Assembly (NCBI GenBank): GCA_016873115.1
Contig: VGYB01000027.1
Location: forward strand, 1-32,171
Direction of reading: 5' to 3'
Length of the DNA: 32,171 nt
Source: Planctomycetota bacterium
GTDB taxonomy: Bacteria > Planctomycetota > Phycisphaerae > Phycisphaerales > SM1A02
Shown in pieces: positions 16,600 through 24,725 of the stretch. Position numbers and translations under genes: made by a program. Each line of letters starts with the position of its first letter. The stretch's first letter is position 1. Below the pieces are notes generated by a model. That model had not been told where the DNA came from. It saw nothing but the letters and a program-made list of their open reading frames with translations, and did no database searches.

Positions 16600-17565
16600 T
16601 CAGCCCTGCGCCGCCCAGCCGTAGGTCTGGTATCGGTGGTCGAAGGTCCCGTCGGGACGCAGGTCGAGCACACCGAAGCCCTCGGGCACGCCCTCGAGCG
16701 CACCCTTCCACCATGAGCCGCTGACCGCACCATCATTGATGTAGGTGATGCCATCGGTCTCGCAGCGGTCGCGCAGGTGGACATGCCCGCTCAGGCAGAG
16801 CCTGACCTTGCGGCTTGCCCGCATCAGTTCGTGCAGTTCCGCGCAGTCGGTATGCATCTCGGCACCCGAGACGATGGTGTCCGGGCCACGCGCCGGCGGC
16901 TTGCCGTAGGTGATCGCGGTGATCGCGATGATCGGGATGTGGCTCACGACGCAGACCGGCATCCCGTCAGGTGTCGCCTTCAGTTCGGCCTCGAACCAGG
17001 CTCGTTGCTCGGGATCGAGGAATCCCTTGTAGCCGTTGCCATCGGGCTGCACGCTGTCGAGGAGGATGAACCGCCATCCGCCGCGGTCGCTCGAGAACCA
17101 GGTGCGCGGCTGGGCGAAGGTCTCGCATGCCCACGCCTTGCCCCAGTCCGCTGCATCGAGCGGGACGTCGGTGCGCGAGCGGTTCCATCCCAGGATGTCG
17201 TGGTTGCCGGTCGTGTGCAGCACGGGCACGGAGACATTCTTCATCATGCGCTCGAAGCATCCGCGCATCACGATGGCCCGGTCGCGCTTGGCGTCGAACA
17301 CATCCATCACCGTGTCGCCTCCGGTGATGATGAGATCGGGCTTGAGTTCCTGCGCGCGTGACCAGGCCTGTGCCGCTCCGCGCTCGGCTTGGCGCTCGGG
17401 CTGCACATGGATGTCGGTCATGTGGATCAGCCGGAAGGGCTTCGATGCAGCGGCGTCCTGGATCGGTGCGGCCACGGCATGCGCGCGCGAACGGCCCAGG
17501 AGCGGTGCCAGTGCAAGTCCGGCGGTTGCGGCAAGGGCATCACGACGGTTGATGGGTGTGCTCAT
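16600..17565 (-). CDS. Tat-exported calcineurin-like metallophosphoesterase
   Basis: Predicted dinuclear-metal phosphoesterase acting outside the cytoplasm; the substrate is unknown. The 321-residue protein starts with a Tat leader (INRRDALAATAGLALAPLLG, Arg7-Arg8). The metallophosphoesterase motifs follow in order: MTDIHV (Asp51, His53), ITGGDTVMD, TTGNHDILGW, VVSHIPI and LSGHVHLRD. All metal ligands expected for the family are present. The C-terminus (ITYINDGAVSGSWW) resembles the tail of the Tat-exported phosphoesterases common in planctomycetes and Bacteroidetes. The start overlaps the DUF72 stop as ATGA, so it is the last gene of a tight three-gene set. Confidence 0.9.
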   Translation of the reverse strand: MSTPINRRDALAATAGLALAPLLGRSRAHAVAAPIQDAAASKPFRLIHMTDIHVQPERQAERGAAQAWSRAQELKPDLIITGGDTVMDVFDAKRDRAIVMRGCFERMMKNVSVPVLHTTGNHDILGWNRSRTDVPLDAADWGKAWACETFAQPRTWFSSDRGGWRFILLDSVQPDGNGYKGFLDPEQRAWFEAELKATPDGMPVCVVSHIPIIAITAITYGKPPARGPDTIVSGAEMHTDCAELHELMRASRKVRLCLSGHVHLRDRCETDGITYINDGAVSGSWWKGALEGVPEGFGVLDLRPDGTFDHRYQTYGWAAQG

Positions 17566-18575
17566 GTGCGCGTCATACCATCATCGTGCAAGGCACGAGC
17601 GAGGCGCTCGACGGATCTGGGTGAGCTGCCCTCGGCCTTGTTGTTCACGATGACGAATCCCGCGATGCCTGCCGTCGCCGCGCTGCGGTTCAGGCGGACC
17701 CATGCCGCAAGCCCTGCGGGGTCGGGATCGACGATGCAGTCGAAGGGGGCGTAGCGCTCCTTGGCTTCCTCGTAGGACAGCCCGCTGTGCAGCATCCACC
17801 TGCAGCACAGGACTCTGTTGGCGTCCACGGGAACCTGCTCGGCCTGGGCCATGGGGTCCGGCATCGATGGGTGCACCGAGTAGCAGTGGCTCGCACCCGT
17901 CGATCGCAGCATCCGCAGGTACGACGGCCTGAGCATGCGGCGGTCCCGCCACTCGATGGCGTAGAGTGGCCCCGGAGGCAGGCGAGCGAGGAACTCGCCG
18001 ACCTCATCGATGATGTGTTCGGCCTCGCTGTCGTGGCGGACCCCAAGATGCGAGAACTGGAAGAGGATCGGTCCGCAGCGCTCGGCCAGACCGCCGACGC
18101 ACGGTGCCACCATCTCGTCCGTGGCGAAGGCGGCATCGAGCCAGCGCGACGGGCGGTGCGGTGCGCCCGGTGCGGGCCGCCAGCCATCGAGTGGCTGCGT
18201 GGGCTGCATGATCGACTCATGCGCCTTCACCAGGAAGCGGAAGTCATGCGGGACCTGCGCGGCCAGGCGCATGAACTCCTCCAGCGGTGCAGGGCGGTAG
18301 TAGGTCTTGTCCACCCCGACGGTGCGCAGGAGCGGGTGCTGCCCGTACGCACGCAGGCCATCCCGTGCGAGCGCCGACTCGCTGTACCGACCCGCATAGA
18401 CCAGGCCCTTCCAGCCGGGAAAGCTCCACGAGCTCGTGCCGAGCCTGACGGATGCGGGCAACGAGGCGCCGAGCGCTGCGAGCGCAGGATCAGGTGCGCA
18501 TGGCGACACGGCGCCATCGACGGCAGGTTCCTCGGCCGAACCCCCGAAGAGCGACCATTGCTCCCCGGTTGACAT
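17562..18575 (-). CDS. DUF72 (YecE-like) family protein
   Basis: DUF72 proteins have a TIM-barrel-like fold and no established biochemical role. The 337-residue protein has a 40-residue variable N-terminus, then VRLGTSSWSFPGWKGLVY (about 44-61), VGVDKTYYRPAP, FRFLVKAHESI, LFQFSHLG, YAIEWRDRRML and FVIVNNKAEGSSPRSVERLA, all typical of the family. It has no signal peptide, so it is cytoplasmic, unlike the exported phosphoesterase downstream with which it overlaps by 4 bp (ATGA). A small membrane protein gene ends 3 bp upstream. The tight packing implies co-expression, but the shared purpose is unknown. Confidence 0.9.
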   Translation of the reverse strand: MSTGEQWSLFGGSAEEPAVDGAVSPCAPDPALAALGASLPASVRLGTSSWSFPGWKGLVYAGRYSESALARDGLRAYGQHPLLRTVGVDKTYYRPAPLEEFMRLAAQVPHDFRFLVKAHESIMQPTQPLDGWRPAPGAPHRPSRWLDAAFATDEMVAPCVGGLAERCGPILFQFSHLGVRHDSEAEHIIDEVGEFLARLPPGPLYAIEWRDRRMLRPSYLRMLRSTGASHCYSVHPSMPDPMAQAEQVPVDANRVLCCRWMLHSGLSYEEAKERYAPFDCIVDPDPAGLAAWVRLNRSAATAGIAGFVIVNNKAEGSSPRSVERLARALHDDGMTRT

Positions 18576-18578
18576 GCC

Positions 18579-18908
18579 TCAGCGCACCTCGATCTCGATC
18601 GCACTCACATCGTCGGCGTCGTGCGGCGAGCCTTGCAGCTGCGTGGTGTGCTCGAGCATGCGCCCCGCCCGCTGCAAGGCCATCGTCTGCACGAAATCGC
18701 ACGCCACCCGGTTCTGTGTGTCGAGTCGCGCAGCGATCTGCGCAGCCACGCGTTGGAGGCGGATTTCCGCCGCCTCGACAGCTTGGCGACAGTTGCCACG
18801 AATCGCCATGGTGGTGATGATGCCCAATAAGAGCATGGCTGGCACCACGCCAAGCAGGATGATGCGCCCAGCAATGCGTTGGTGGAACGGCAGGGTTGGG
18901 GTGGCCAT
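18579..18908 (-). CDS. Small single-pass membrane protein resembling the N-terminus of a sensor
   Basis: The 109-residue protein was not recognised at family level. It has a basic N-terminus (FHQRIAGR), one strong membrane segment (IILLGVVPAMLLLGIITTMAI, about 16-36), then a helical, probably extracytoplasmic region (CRQAVEAAEIRLQRVAAQIA) like the start of a sensor-kinase or chemoreceptor input domain, and an acidic tail ending IEIEVR. No second membrane segment, HAMP, kinase or signalling domain follows, because the frame stops 3 bp before the DUF72 gene. It may be a stand-alone small protein or the stub of a truncated sensor. It appears to head the operon with DUF72 and the phosphoesterase. 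Confidence 0.6.
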   Translation of the reverse strand: MATPTLPFHQRIAGRIILLGVVPAMLLLGIITTMAIRGNCRQAVEAAEIRLQRVAAQIAARLDTQNRVACDFVQTMALQRAGRMLEHTTQLQGSPHDADDVSAIEIEVR

Positions 18909-18929
18909 GCGGATCTTAGTCTGCAGAAG

Positions 18930-18958
18930 TTGGTGGTCCTGAGCCGATCCGATACACT
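18930..18958 (+). promoter_or_regulatory. Candidate sigma70-type promoter of the RRM gene
   Basis: TTGGTG (18930-18935) and TACACT (18953-18958) are separated by 17 bp. Transcription would start near 18965 and give a leader of about 120 bases. That leader begins with an inverted repeat, CGCTAG (18965-18970) and CTAGCG (18992-18997). The -10 box matches the consensus at 4 of 6 positions and the -35 at 3 of 6, so this is a prediction from spacing and position only. Confidence 0.4.
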
Positions 18959-19083
18959 CCGCAGCGCTAGGTGCGGCGCGTTGCCGTCACACTAGCGTGC
19001 CTCGTCCGAGTTTCGAGCCAGCTTTCGTCAATGTGGGATCTCGAATCATCGGCCTTGTTGTCCCGCATTGAAAGGAAAGCCTC

Positions 19084-19500
19084 GTGAAGCTCTATATCGG
19101 CAATCTGCCGTTCGGTACTACGGAAGACGACCTTCGCTCCTTCTTCGAGCAGTTTGGCACCGTCGTCGATGTGTTCATCGCCAAGGATCGCGACACCGGT
19201 CGCAGCCGCGGCTTCGGTTTCGTCACCATGGGCGACGCTGCCCAGGGCAACGAAGCCATTGAGAAGACCAATGGCACCCAGTTTGACGGTCGAACATTGA
19301 CCGTGAACGAAGCTCGTCCGCCCGCGCAGGGTGGCGGCGGTGGTGGTGGCGGTCGTGGTGGCTACGGTGGCGGCGGCGGCCGCGGCGGCTACGGTGGTGG
19401 CGGCGGCGGCGGCCGCGGCGGCTACGGTGGTGGCGGCGGTGGTGGCCGTGGCGGCTACGGTGGCGGCGGTGGCCGTGGCCGTGGTGGCTACGACGGCTGA
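19084..19500 (+). CDS. Glycine-rich RRM RNA-binding protein
   Basis: Single-RRM protein of the type found in cyanobacteria, planctomycetes and other bacteria, thought to bind single-stranded RNA as a chaperone, often under cold or stress. The 138-residue protein has RNP2 (LYIGNLPF) at 3-10 and RNP1 (SRGFGFVTM) at about 40-48. The RRM fold ends near residue 78, followed by a linker (ARPPAQ) and a 56-residue tail made almost entirely of RGGYGGGGG units. RGG/YGG repeats often bind RNA or promote condensate formation, which is an inference here. The start is GTG at 19084, with AAAGGAAAG upstream as a ribosome binding site. It is monocistronic, with a candidate promoter and a strong terminator. 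Confidence 0.92.
   Translation: MKLYIGNLPFGTTEDDLRSFFEQFGTVVDVFIAKDRDTGRSRGFGFVTMGDAAQGNEAIEKTNGTQFDGRTLTVNEARPPAQGGGGGGGGRGGYGGGGGRGGYGGGGGGGRGGYGGGGGGGRGGYGGGGGRGRGGYDG
19330..19494 (+). repeat. GGC/GGT-rich tandem repeat encoding RGGYGG units
   Basis: Imperfect in-frame repeats with a core close to CGTGGCGGCTACGGTGG occur about four times, separated by runs of GGC/GGT of varying length. The repeats are expected to change copy number by slippage without breaking the frame. They form the C-terminal tail of the RRM protein. Confidence 0.85.
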
Positions 19501-19527
19501 TCCAGCCTGATCAACCTCACTCATTCC

Positions 19528-19555
19528 AGCGAGCCAGCCCTTGGGCTGGCTCGCT
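19528..19555 (+). terminator. Strong intrinsic terminator of the RRM gene
   Basis: AGCGAGCCAGCCC (19528-19540) and GGGCTGGCTCGCT (19543-19555) are perfect inverted copies that form a stem of about 12 bp with a tetraloop. GTGTTTCG follows, a short T-rich stretch. The hairpin lies 28 bp after the RRM stop. This is the clearest terminator in the window. Confidence 0.85.
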
Positions 19556-19705
19556 GTGTTTCGTCGCTGCACGCGAGTCGAAACTCCGAGGGGTTCAGAC
19601 ACCATGATGCCCCATTCACGTGATGAACGAGGATCCGCAACACTCCAGTGGACACGAACGGCCCTGCGAGGCCGCCGCAACGACGGCGTGCTTCCCGCGG
19701 CCAAG

Positions 19706-21589
19706 TCACTTCCCGCGATTGGACTTTGGCCTCTGGCCGCCAACGCGTCCCCTAGCGCCTGCCCGATCCGTTGGGATCACGATGTCGCGGCCCGCAAAGC
19801 CCTCGCCCTTGGTCGGAGTGCCACGACCGCTGCGGCGATCGAGCGGTGACCAGGTCTGTTCGCGATAGAACTTGGCCTTCGCCGGTTCGACCATCAGCAG
19901 TGCGGGGGCAGTGTCCTCGAGCGCCTGCCAATCCTGCTGGAGAAGCCTGGTTCGAAGGTGCGCACGACGGCCGATCGCCCGGCCATCGCCCTCGGCCGAA
20001 GCCAGGTGATACCAGCGGTACGCCTCGCGCTCGTCGGCCGGCAAGCCGTCACCGAATTCGTACATCAGCCCCAAGCGGAACTGCGCCTCGGTGATACCCC
20101 GTTCGGCAGCGAATCGGTACTGCTCAGCGGCCAGCGTGTTGTCCGGCGGGGCATCGAGACCCTGCTGATAGAGCGCACCGAGTTGCAGCGCGCCCATGGG
20201 CACATCCAGTTCGACGGCCTTGTCGAACGCATCGGCTGCATCCTTGATGTTGCCGATCACGCCTTGACCACCGTCAGAGAGCAAGATGCCGCGGCGATAG
20301 AGCGCCTCGGGGAAGTTCGCCTCGACCGCTGCATCGAGCGACTCGATCGCGGCAATGCGGTTGGCCGGCTGGTTCGCGCTGCCCTTGAGCAGGAACCAAT
20401 ACTGGTCGTAGAGCGCGCCCGGCACCGCAGCCTTGGCTGCCTGGGCCGAGAGTTCGGCGGCATCCTCGCCGCCGCGGCCGGTCTCCACGAGGACGCGCGA
20501 GAGTCGCCACTGCGCCGTCGAGTCACCGGAATCCGCGGCCAGACGGAGGTGCCGTTCGGCCTCGGCAGGGTTGGGCTCGAAGCCCGGACGGCCTTCCTGG
20601 CAGAGCACACCCATGCGCACATGCGCCACGAAGAATCCCGATTGCGCGGCAAGCGTGTAGTGCGCCATGGCAGTGTGCACATCGATCGGTCCGCCGATCC
20701 CGAGTTCGCACATCTGCGCATACGCAAAGCATGCTCTGGGGTCCTCGCGTGCTGCGACCTGCTGCAGCGCACGGGCCCTGGGCAGATCCTGTGGCACGCG
20801 AACGCCATCCTCGAGCAGGCGCCCCAGCTCGAAGCACGATGTGGCATACCCCGCAGCGATTGCACGCTCGAACATCTCGACGGCCGCCTTCACGTCAGGC
20901 TCGATGCCATGGTTGCCCAAGAGACGCATCGCCGCATGATGGGCACACTCAGCATCACCGGCCTTCCCCGCGCGAATGAGACGCTGCAGGCAATCGGCCT
21001 GCTGCGTCGGGTCCTCGAGCAGCATGAGTGCCAGCCGCGAGTTGCCACGGGCTTCGCCTGCGTCGTCGGCTTTGCGATACCACTCTCGCGCGCCGTGCAG
21101 ATCCTGCTTCACGGTGCCTCGTCCCTGCGTGAGCAGATCGCCCAGCACCAGCATGCAGTAGGGGCTTCCGGCCTTGGCACCAGCGCGGGCCACGCGTTCG
21201 GTCTGCTCGGGCATGGGGACCTGCCCCAGCAGATCGACCAGCAGGACCTCAGCCGACTCGCGGTGACCGGACTCGGCGGCACGCATGCGCCAGCGCTGCG
21301 CACTGGCCTGGCTGCTCGCATCGCTGCTGAGGTCCTCGAAGTGGCTCACCAGTTCGAGCGCGGCCTCGCGCGCGTTGACGCGGTCCTCGGAGAGCGCGGC
21401 CCGCTCGAGCAAGGCCAGCGCCTTGGTCACATTGCGGTCCACGCCGTCACCAGTCAGGTACGCCTGCCCGTCCGCCAGCATCTGGGCCGGCGTCTGGCGG
21501 CCACTGATGGTGATGATGATCACCGTGGCCGCCGTGGCGACGGCAACACCGGTGGCGGCAGCCACGATTGTGCGGCGGGAAGCAGGCAC
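19706..21589 (-). CDS. Membrane-anchored Sel1-repeat (TPR-like) protein
   Basis: Sel1 repeats are TPR-like helical pairs that serve as protein-binding scaffolds; no partner is known here. The 627-residue protein has an N-terminal membrane anchor (IVAAATGVAVATAATVIIITI), probably leaving the rest in the periplasm. Repeats run from about residue 35 to 545. Clear units are LGDLLTQGRGTVKQDLHGAR, LGRLLEDGVRVPQDLPRAR, MCELGIGGPIDVHTAMAHYT, LGALYQQGLDAPPDNTLAAE and LGLMYEFGDGLPADEREAYR. A basic Gly/Arg-rich tail (RGRVGGQRPKSNRGK) ends the protein. The start is GTG at 21589. It follows terC by 31 bp and is probably the last gene of the kup-terC operon. No enzymatic domain was seen. Confidence 0.85.
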   Translation of the reverse strand: MPASRRTIVAAATGVAVATAATVIIITISGRQTPAQMLADGQAYLTGDGVDRNVTKALALLERAALSEDRVNAREAALELVSHFEDLSSDASSQASAQRWRMRAAESGHRESAEVLLVDLLGQVPMPEQTERVARAGAKAGSPYCMLVLGDLLTQGRGTVKQDLHGAREWYRKADDAGEARGNSRLALMLLEDPTQQADCLQRLIRAGKAGDAECAHHAAMRLLGNHGIEPDVKAAVEMFERAIAAGYATSCFELGRLLEDGVRVPQDLPRARALQQVAAREDPRACFAYAQMCELGIGGPIDVHTAMAHYTLAAQSGFFVAHVRMGVLCQEGRPGFEPNPAEAERHLRLAADSGDSTAQWRLSRVLVETGRGGEDAAELSAQAAKAAVPGALYDQYWFLLKGSANQPANRIAAIESLDAAVEANFPEALYRRGILLSDGGQGVIGNIKDAADAFDKAVELDVPMGALQLGALYQQGLDAPPDNTLAAEQYRFAAERGITEAQFRLGLMYEFGDGLPADEREAYRWYHLASAEGDGRAIGRRAHLRTRLLQQDWQALEDTAPALLMVEPAKAKFYREQTWSPLDRRSGRGTPTKGEGFAGRDIVIPTDRAGARGRVGGQRPKSNRGK

Positions 21590-21620
21590 TTCCCGAAGTC
21601 TATCGGGAACCGCTGCCGGA

Positions 21621-22634
21621 TCAATCCTGCTCCGGTTCGTTCCTTGATGTCGTGCCGGACTCGGTGGCCGTGCGTGCCGGGAAGAGCAGGCTCAGGCCGA
21701 TGGTGCCTCCGAGGAATGCGGCGATGACCGACAACGTGACGAACGGCGGGGCGTGGTAGCCCATCGGTTGCAGGATCAGCTTGACGCCGATCAACGCGAT
21801 CAGGATCGCGAGGCCAGCCTTCAGGAAGCGGAACGCTCGGAGCAGGCTCGCCACCGCGAAGTACAGCGCACGCAGCCCGATGATCGCCATGATGTTCGAG
21901 CTGAAGACGAGGAATGGATCCTGCGTGATCCCGAACACGGCGGGGATCGAGTCGACCGCGAAGACGAGATCGCTGACCTCGACGATGAGCAGCACGGCCA
22001 GGAGCGGCGTGGCCATCAGTCGCCCGGCCTGGCGCGTGAAGAACCGCTCGCCGTCGTACGACTCGCTGATGGGGATGATGCGACGCATGATCCGCAGGAC
22101 GCGGCTGCGTGACGGATCCATGTCCGGCTCGCTCTCACCGCTGCGGAGCATTTTCACGCTCGTGAACAGCAGGATGGCACCGAAGACATACATGGTCCAT
22201 GCGAACAGCTTGAGGAGCGCGAGCCCGCCGGCGATGCACGCGCCGCGCATCAGGACGGCGCCGAGGATTCCCCAGAAGAGCACGCGTGGCTGGATCTCGC
22301 GCGAGACCTTGAAACGATCGAAGATGAGCGCGAACACGAAGACATTGTCGATCGAGAGCGACTGCTCGACCAGGTAGCCGGCCAGGTACTGCGCACCCGC
22401 ATCGGCCCCTAGCGTGACCCAGATGCCCGCCCCGACCAGCATGCCCAGCGTCACCCAGAACGCCACCATGCGCAGTGCCCCGCGCATGGTGATCTCGTGC
22501 GTGGTGCGGTGGACGATCTTGAGGTCGGTGATGATCGCCAGCGTGACACCCACGATGAATGCACCCCAGACCCACAGGGGGACCTGTAGCGGAACGGCCG
22601 CAGCCGGCGTCGTGATCTCGTCGGGGGCGATCAT
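21621..22634 (-). CDS. TerC/Alx family integral membrane protein, likely metal-ion exporter
   Basis: TerC-family proteins include the Mn2+ exporter Alx/MntP-linked group and tellurite-resistance-associated TerC. The 337-residue protein has about nine membrane segments, with LSIDNVFVFALIFDRF and VEVSDLVFAVDSIPAVFGIT as the two Asp-bearing family signatures, and NIMAIIGLRALYF between later helices. Full length, undamaged. The ATG at 22634 begins the conserved region directly; frame upstream overlaps kup and is not conserved. It is 22 bp after kup and 31 bp before the Sel1-repeat gene. Pairing with a K+ transporter suggests a general cation-homeostasis operon; the transported ion is inferred from the family only. 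Confidence 0.9.
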   Translation of the reverse strand: MIAPDEITTPAAAVPLQVPLWVWGAFIVGVTLAIITDLKIVHRTTHEITMRGALRMVAFWVTLGMLVGAGIWVTLGADAGAQYLAGYLVEQSLSIDNVFVFALIFDRFKVSREIQPRVLFWGILGAVLMRGACIAGGLALLKLFAWTMYVFGAILLFTSVKMLRSGESEPDMDPSRSRVLRIMRRIIPISESYDGERFFTRQAGRLMATPLLAVLLIVEVSDLVFAVDSIPAVFGITQDPFLVFSSNIMAIIGLRALYFAVASLLRAFRFLKAGLAILIALIGVKLILQPMGYHAPPFVTLSVIAAFLGGTIGLSLLFPARTATESGTTSRNEPEQD

Positions 22635-22656
22635 GGGCGGCGCAGTGTAGGTGCGT

Positions 22657-24558
22657 TCAGAGGTCGATCTGGATGCCGAGCTCGACCATGCGGCCGGGCG
22701 GGATCGAGAAGTACAGCGGGTTGTTCGCACCGGCCTGGGACATGGTGCAGAAGAGCCGCTTCTGCCAGCCTGCGAGTTCGCTGTGTCCACGCGGCGTGAG
22801 GATCGTGCGGCCGATGTAGTAGGTCGTGGAGCCTTCGCGCGATTCGAGTCCTTGCTGCGCGGCGAGCTTGGTCAGATGAGGCACATCGACTGACTGGTTG
22901 AAGCCGTGCTGGCAGCGCACACGGAAGAAGCCATCGCGCAACTCCTCGACCTCCACTTGCTCCTCCTCGGGCACCCGCGGCATCGGTACGGTGCGGATGC
23001 TCATGATCGCCACATGCTGGTGCAGGACCTTGTTGTGCTTGAGGTGGTGCAGCAGCGTGGGCGGCACGCCGTCACCATGGTGCGTCAGGAAGATCGCCGT
23101 ACCCTGCACGCGGAGCACGGGGTGCGTGCTGAGCGAGTTGAGCAGGGCATCGAAAGAGAGCACTTGCTTGTCGAACTTGGCGCTCAGGACCTGTCGGCCA
23201 CGGTGCCAGGTCCACATGAGCGTGAGCATGCTGCCAGCGATCGTCAGCGTGAGCCAGCCGCCGCTGGGGATCTTCAGCATGTTCGCTCCGAGGAACAGCA
23301 GGTCGACGCTGCCCATGACGATCAGGAACAAGCCACACCGGATCGGTCCCCACCCACTGTTGGACTTGTAGACGGTGAAGAGGATCGTCGTAATCAGCAT
23401 CAGCATCGAGACGCTGAGACCGTAGGCATCCGCCAGCGCCATGCTGCGGCGGAAGATGAGCACCAGCAGCACGCACCCGATCATCATGATCAGGTTCAGG
23501 AGCGGCACGAAGATGTGACCCTGATGGTCACCCGTATGCAGGATGCGCAGTCGCGGCAGCAGGCCCAACTGCACGGCCTGGTGCGTGAGGCTGAACAGCC
23601 CCGTCAGGATCGATTGGCTCGCAATGCAGGTTGCCAGCGTCGCCAGGATGACCAGCGGGATCAGGCCCCACGACGGTGCCAGCCTGAAGAACGGCTGCTC
23701 GATCGCCATGTTCTGCAGGTACATCGCGCCCTGTCCGAAGTAGTTCAGCAGCAGGCTCGGCATGACGAGTCCGTACCAGGCTGTACGGATGGGGAATCGG
23801 CCAAAGTGACCAAGATCGGCGTAGAGCGCCTCGCCGCCGGTGACGCAGAGCATGACGCTGCCGAGGGCGATGAAGCACTCGCGCGGGTGGTTGCGGGCCA
23901 GATCAAGCGCGTACACGGGATTGACGGCCGAGAGCACGCTCGGCTCGATGAGGATGCCCCGAATGCCCAGCAGCGCGATCACGGTGAACCACGCGAGCAT
24001 CAGCGGGCCGAGCCACGAACCCAGCGCCGCGGTCCCGAAGCGCTGGACGCTGAACAGCACGACCAAGATGACGCAGGTGACCGGGATGACGAACTTGGTC
24101 AGGTCCGGAGAAATGACCTCGAGTCCCTCGATCGCGCTGAGCACCGAGAGGCTCGGTGTGATGACGCCCTCGGCATACAGCAGCGATGCGCCGAGGATCC
24201 CCATGACCAAGAAGGGCAGCGGCAGCGACTTCAGGCCCTTGCCCCGCTCGGGCAGCAGCGAAAGCAGTGAGAAGATGCCACCTTCGCCGCGGTTGTCGGC
24301 CTGCAGCACGAGCCAGGCGTACTTGATGGCGATGACGGTCGTGAGTGACCAGAAGAAGAGGCTCAGCACGCCCAGCACGGTCGAGGGATCCCTCGGCATG
24401 CCATGGTGGGCCGACAGTGACTCCTTGATCGCGTAGAGGGGACTGGTGCCGATGTCCCCGAACACCACGCCCAGGGCGAGCATGGTCAGGGCCAGCTTCG
24501 CGGCGGTGCCGGCGGGCGAGTGGCCGTCGGTCGGGTGATGGGAGGCGGTTTCAGCCAT
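22657..24558 (-). CDS. kup: Kup-type low-affinity potassium uptake transporter
   Basis: Proton-coupled K+ uptake across the inner membrane. The 633-residue protein is normal for Kup. The first helix holds GVVFGDIGTSPLYAIKESL, the family signature. It is followed by further helices with LLYAEGVITPSLSVLSAIEG, VTGGEALYADLGHFG and LLNYFGQGAMYLQ. The soluble C-terminal domain (about 460-633) ends with NNPLYFSIPPGRMVELG, close to the Kup consensus. The start at 24558 gives a short hydrophilic N-terminus of about 20 residues before the first helix. It appears to be first in the operon kup-terC-Sel1, divergent from the Gfo/Idh gene with a 167-bp gap that should contain promoters for both; no clear boxes were found in it. 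Confidence 0.95.
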   Translation of the reverse strand: MAETASHHPTDGHSPAGTAAKLALTMLALGVVFGDIGTSPLYAIKESLSAHHGMPRDPSTVLGVLSLFFWSLTTVIAIKYAWLVLQADNRGEGGIFSLLSLLPERGKGLKSLPLPFLVMGILGASLLYAEGVITPSLSVLSAIEGLEVISPDLTKFVIPVTCVILVVLFSVQRFGTAALGSWLGPLMLAWFTVIALLGIRGILIEPSVLSAVNPVYALDLARNHPRECFIALGSVMLCVTGGEALYADLGHFGRFPIRTAWYGLVMPSLLLNYFGQGAMYLQNMAIEQPFFRLAPSWGLIPLVILATLATCIASQSILTGLFSLTHQAVQLGLLPRLRILHTGDHQGHIFVPLLNLIMMIGCVLLVLIFRRSMALADAYGLSVSMLMLITTILFTVYKSNSGWGPIRCGLFLIVMGSVDLLFLGANMLKIPSGGWLTLTIAGSMLTLMWTWHRGRQVLSAKFDKQVLSFDALLNSLSTHPVLRVQGTAIFLTHHGDGVPPTLLHHLKHNKVLHQHVAIMSIRTVPMPRVPEEEQVEVEELRDGFFRVRCQHGFNQSVDVPHLTKLAAQQGLESREGSTTYYIGRTILTPRGHSELAGWQKRLFCTMSQAGANNPLYFSIPPGRMVELGIQIDL

Positions 24559-24725
24559 CGGAGATGACGAAACCCTCAAATGGTACCTCGTGCCCGGCTC
24601 GATCGGCGGCGGCGCATGGCTGGCCAGTAATCCACATGCCGGTGCCTCGGGTGGTTGCATCCGTGGCCGGACGGCGCGACACTGCACCGCCCGCGCCTGC
24701 GGGACCTGCCCCTGAAGGAGCCGCC

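Noticed and set aside
19330-19494. Repeat array considered as CRISPR or satellite
   Set aside because: Units are in frame, lack unique spacers and encode the RGG tail of an RRM protein.
19958-21727. Plus-strand 589-residue open frame opposite the Sel1-repeat gene
   Set aside because: The minus strand has clear Sel1 repeats and a membrane anchor. The opposite frame is Arg/His-rich with no domain and is a high-GC shadow.
22906-24270. Plus-strand 454-residue open frame opposite kup
   Set aside because: The translation is Gln/Asp/Arg/His-rich low-complexity text, the usual mirror of hydrophobic membrane codons. Kup on the minus strand is unambiguous.
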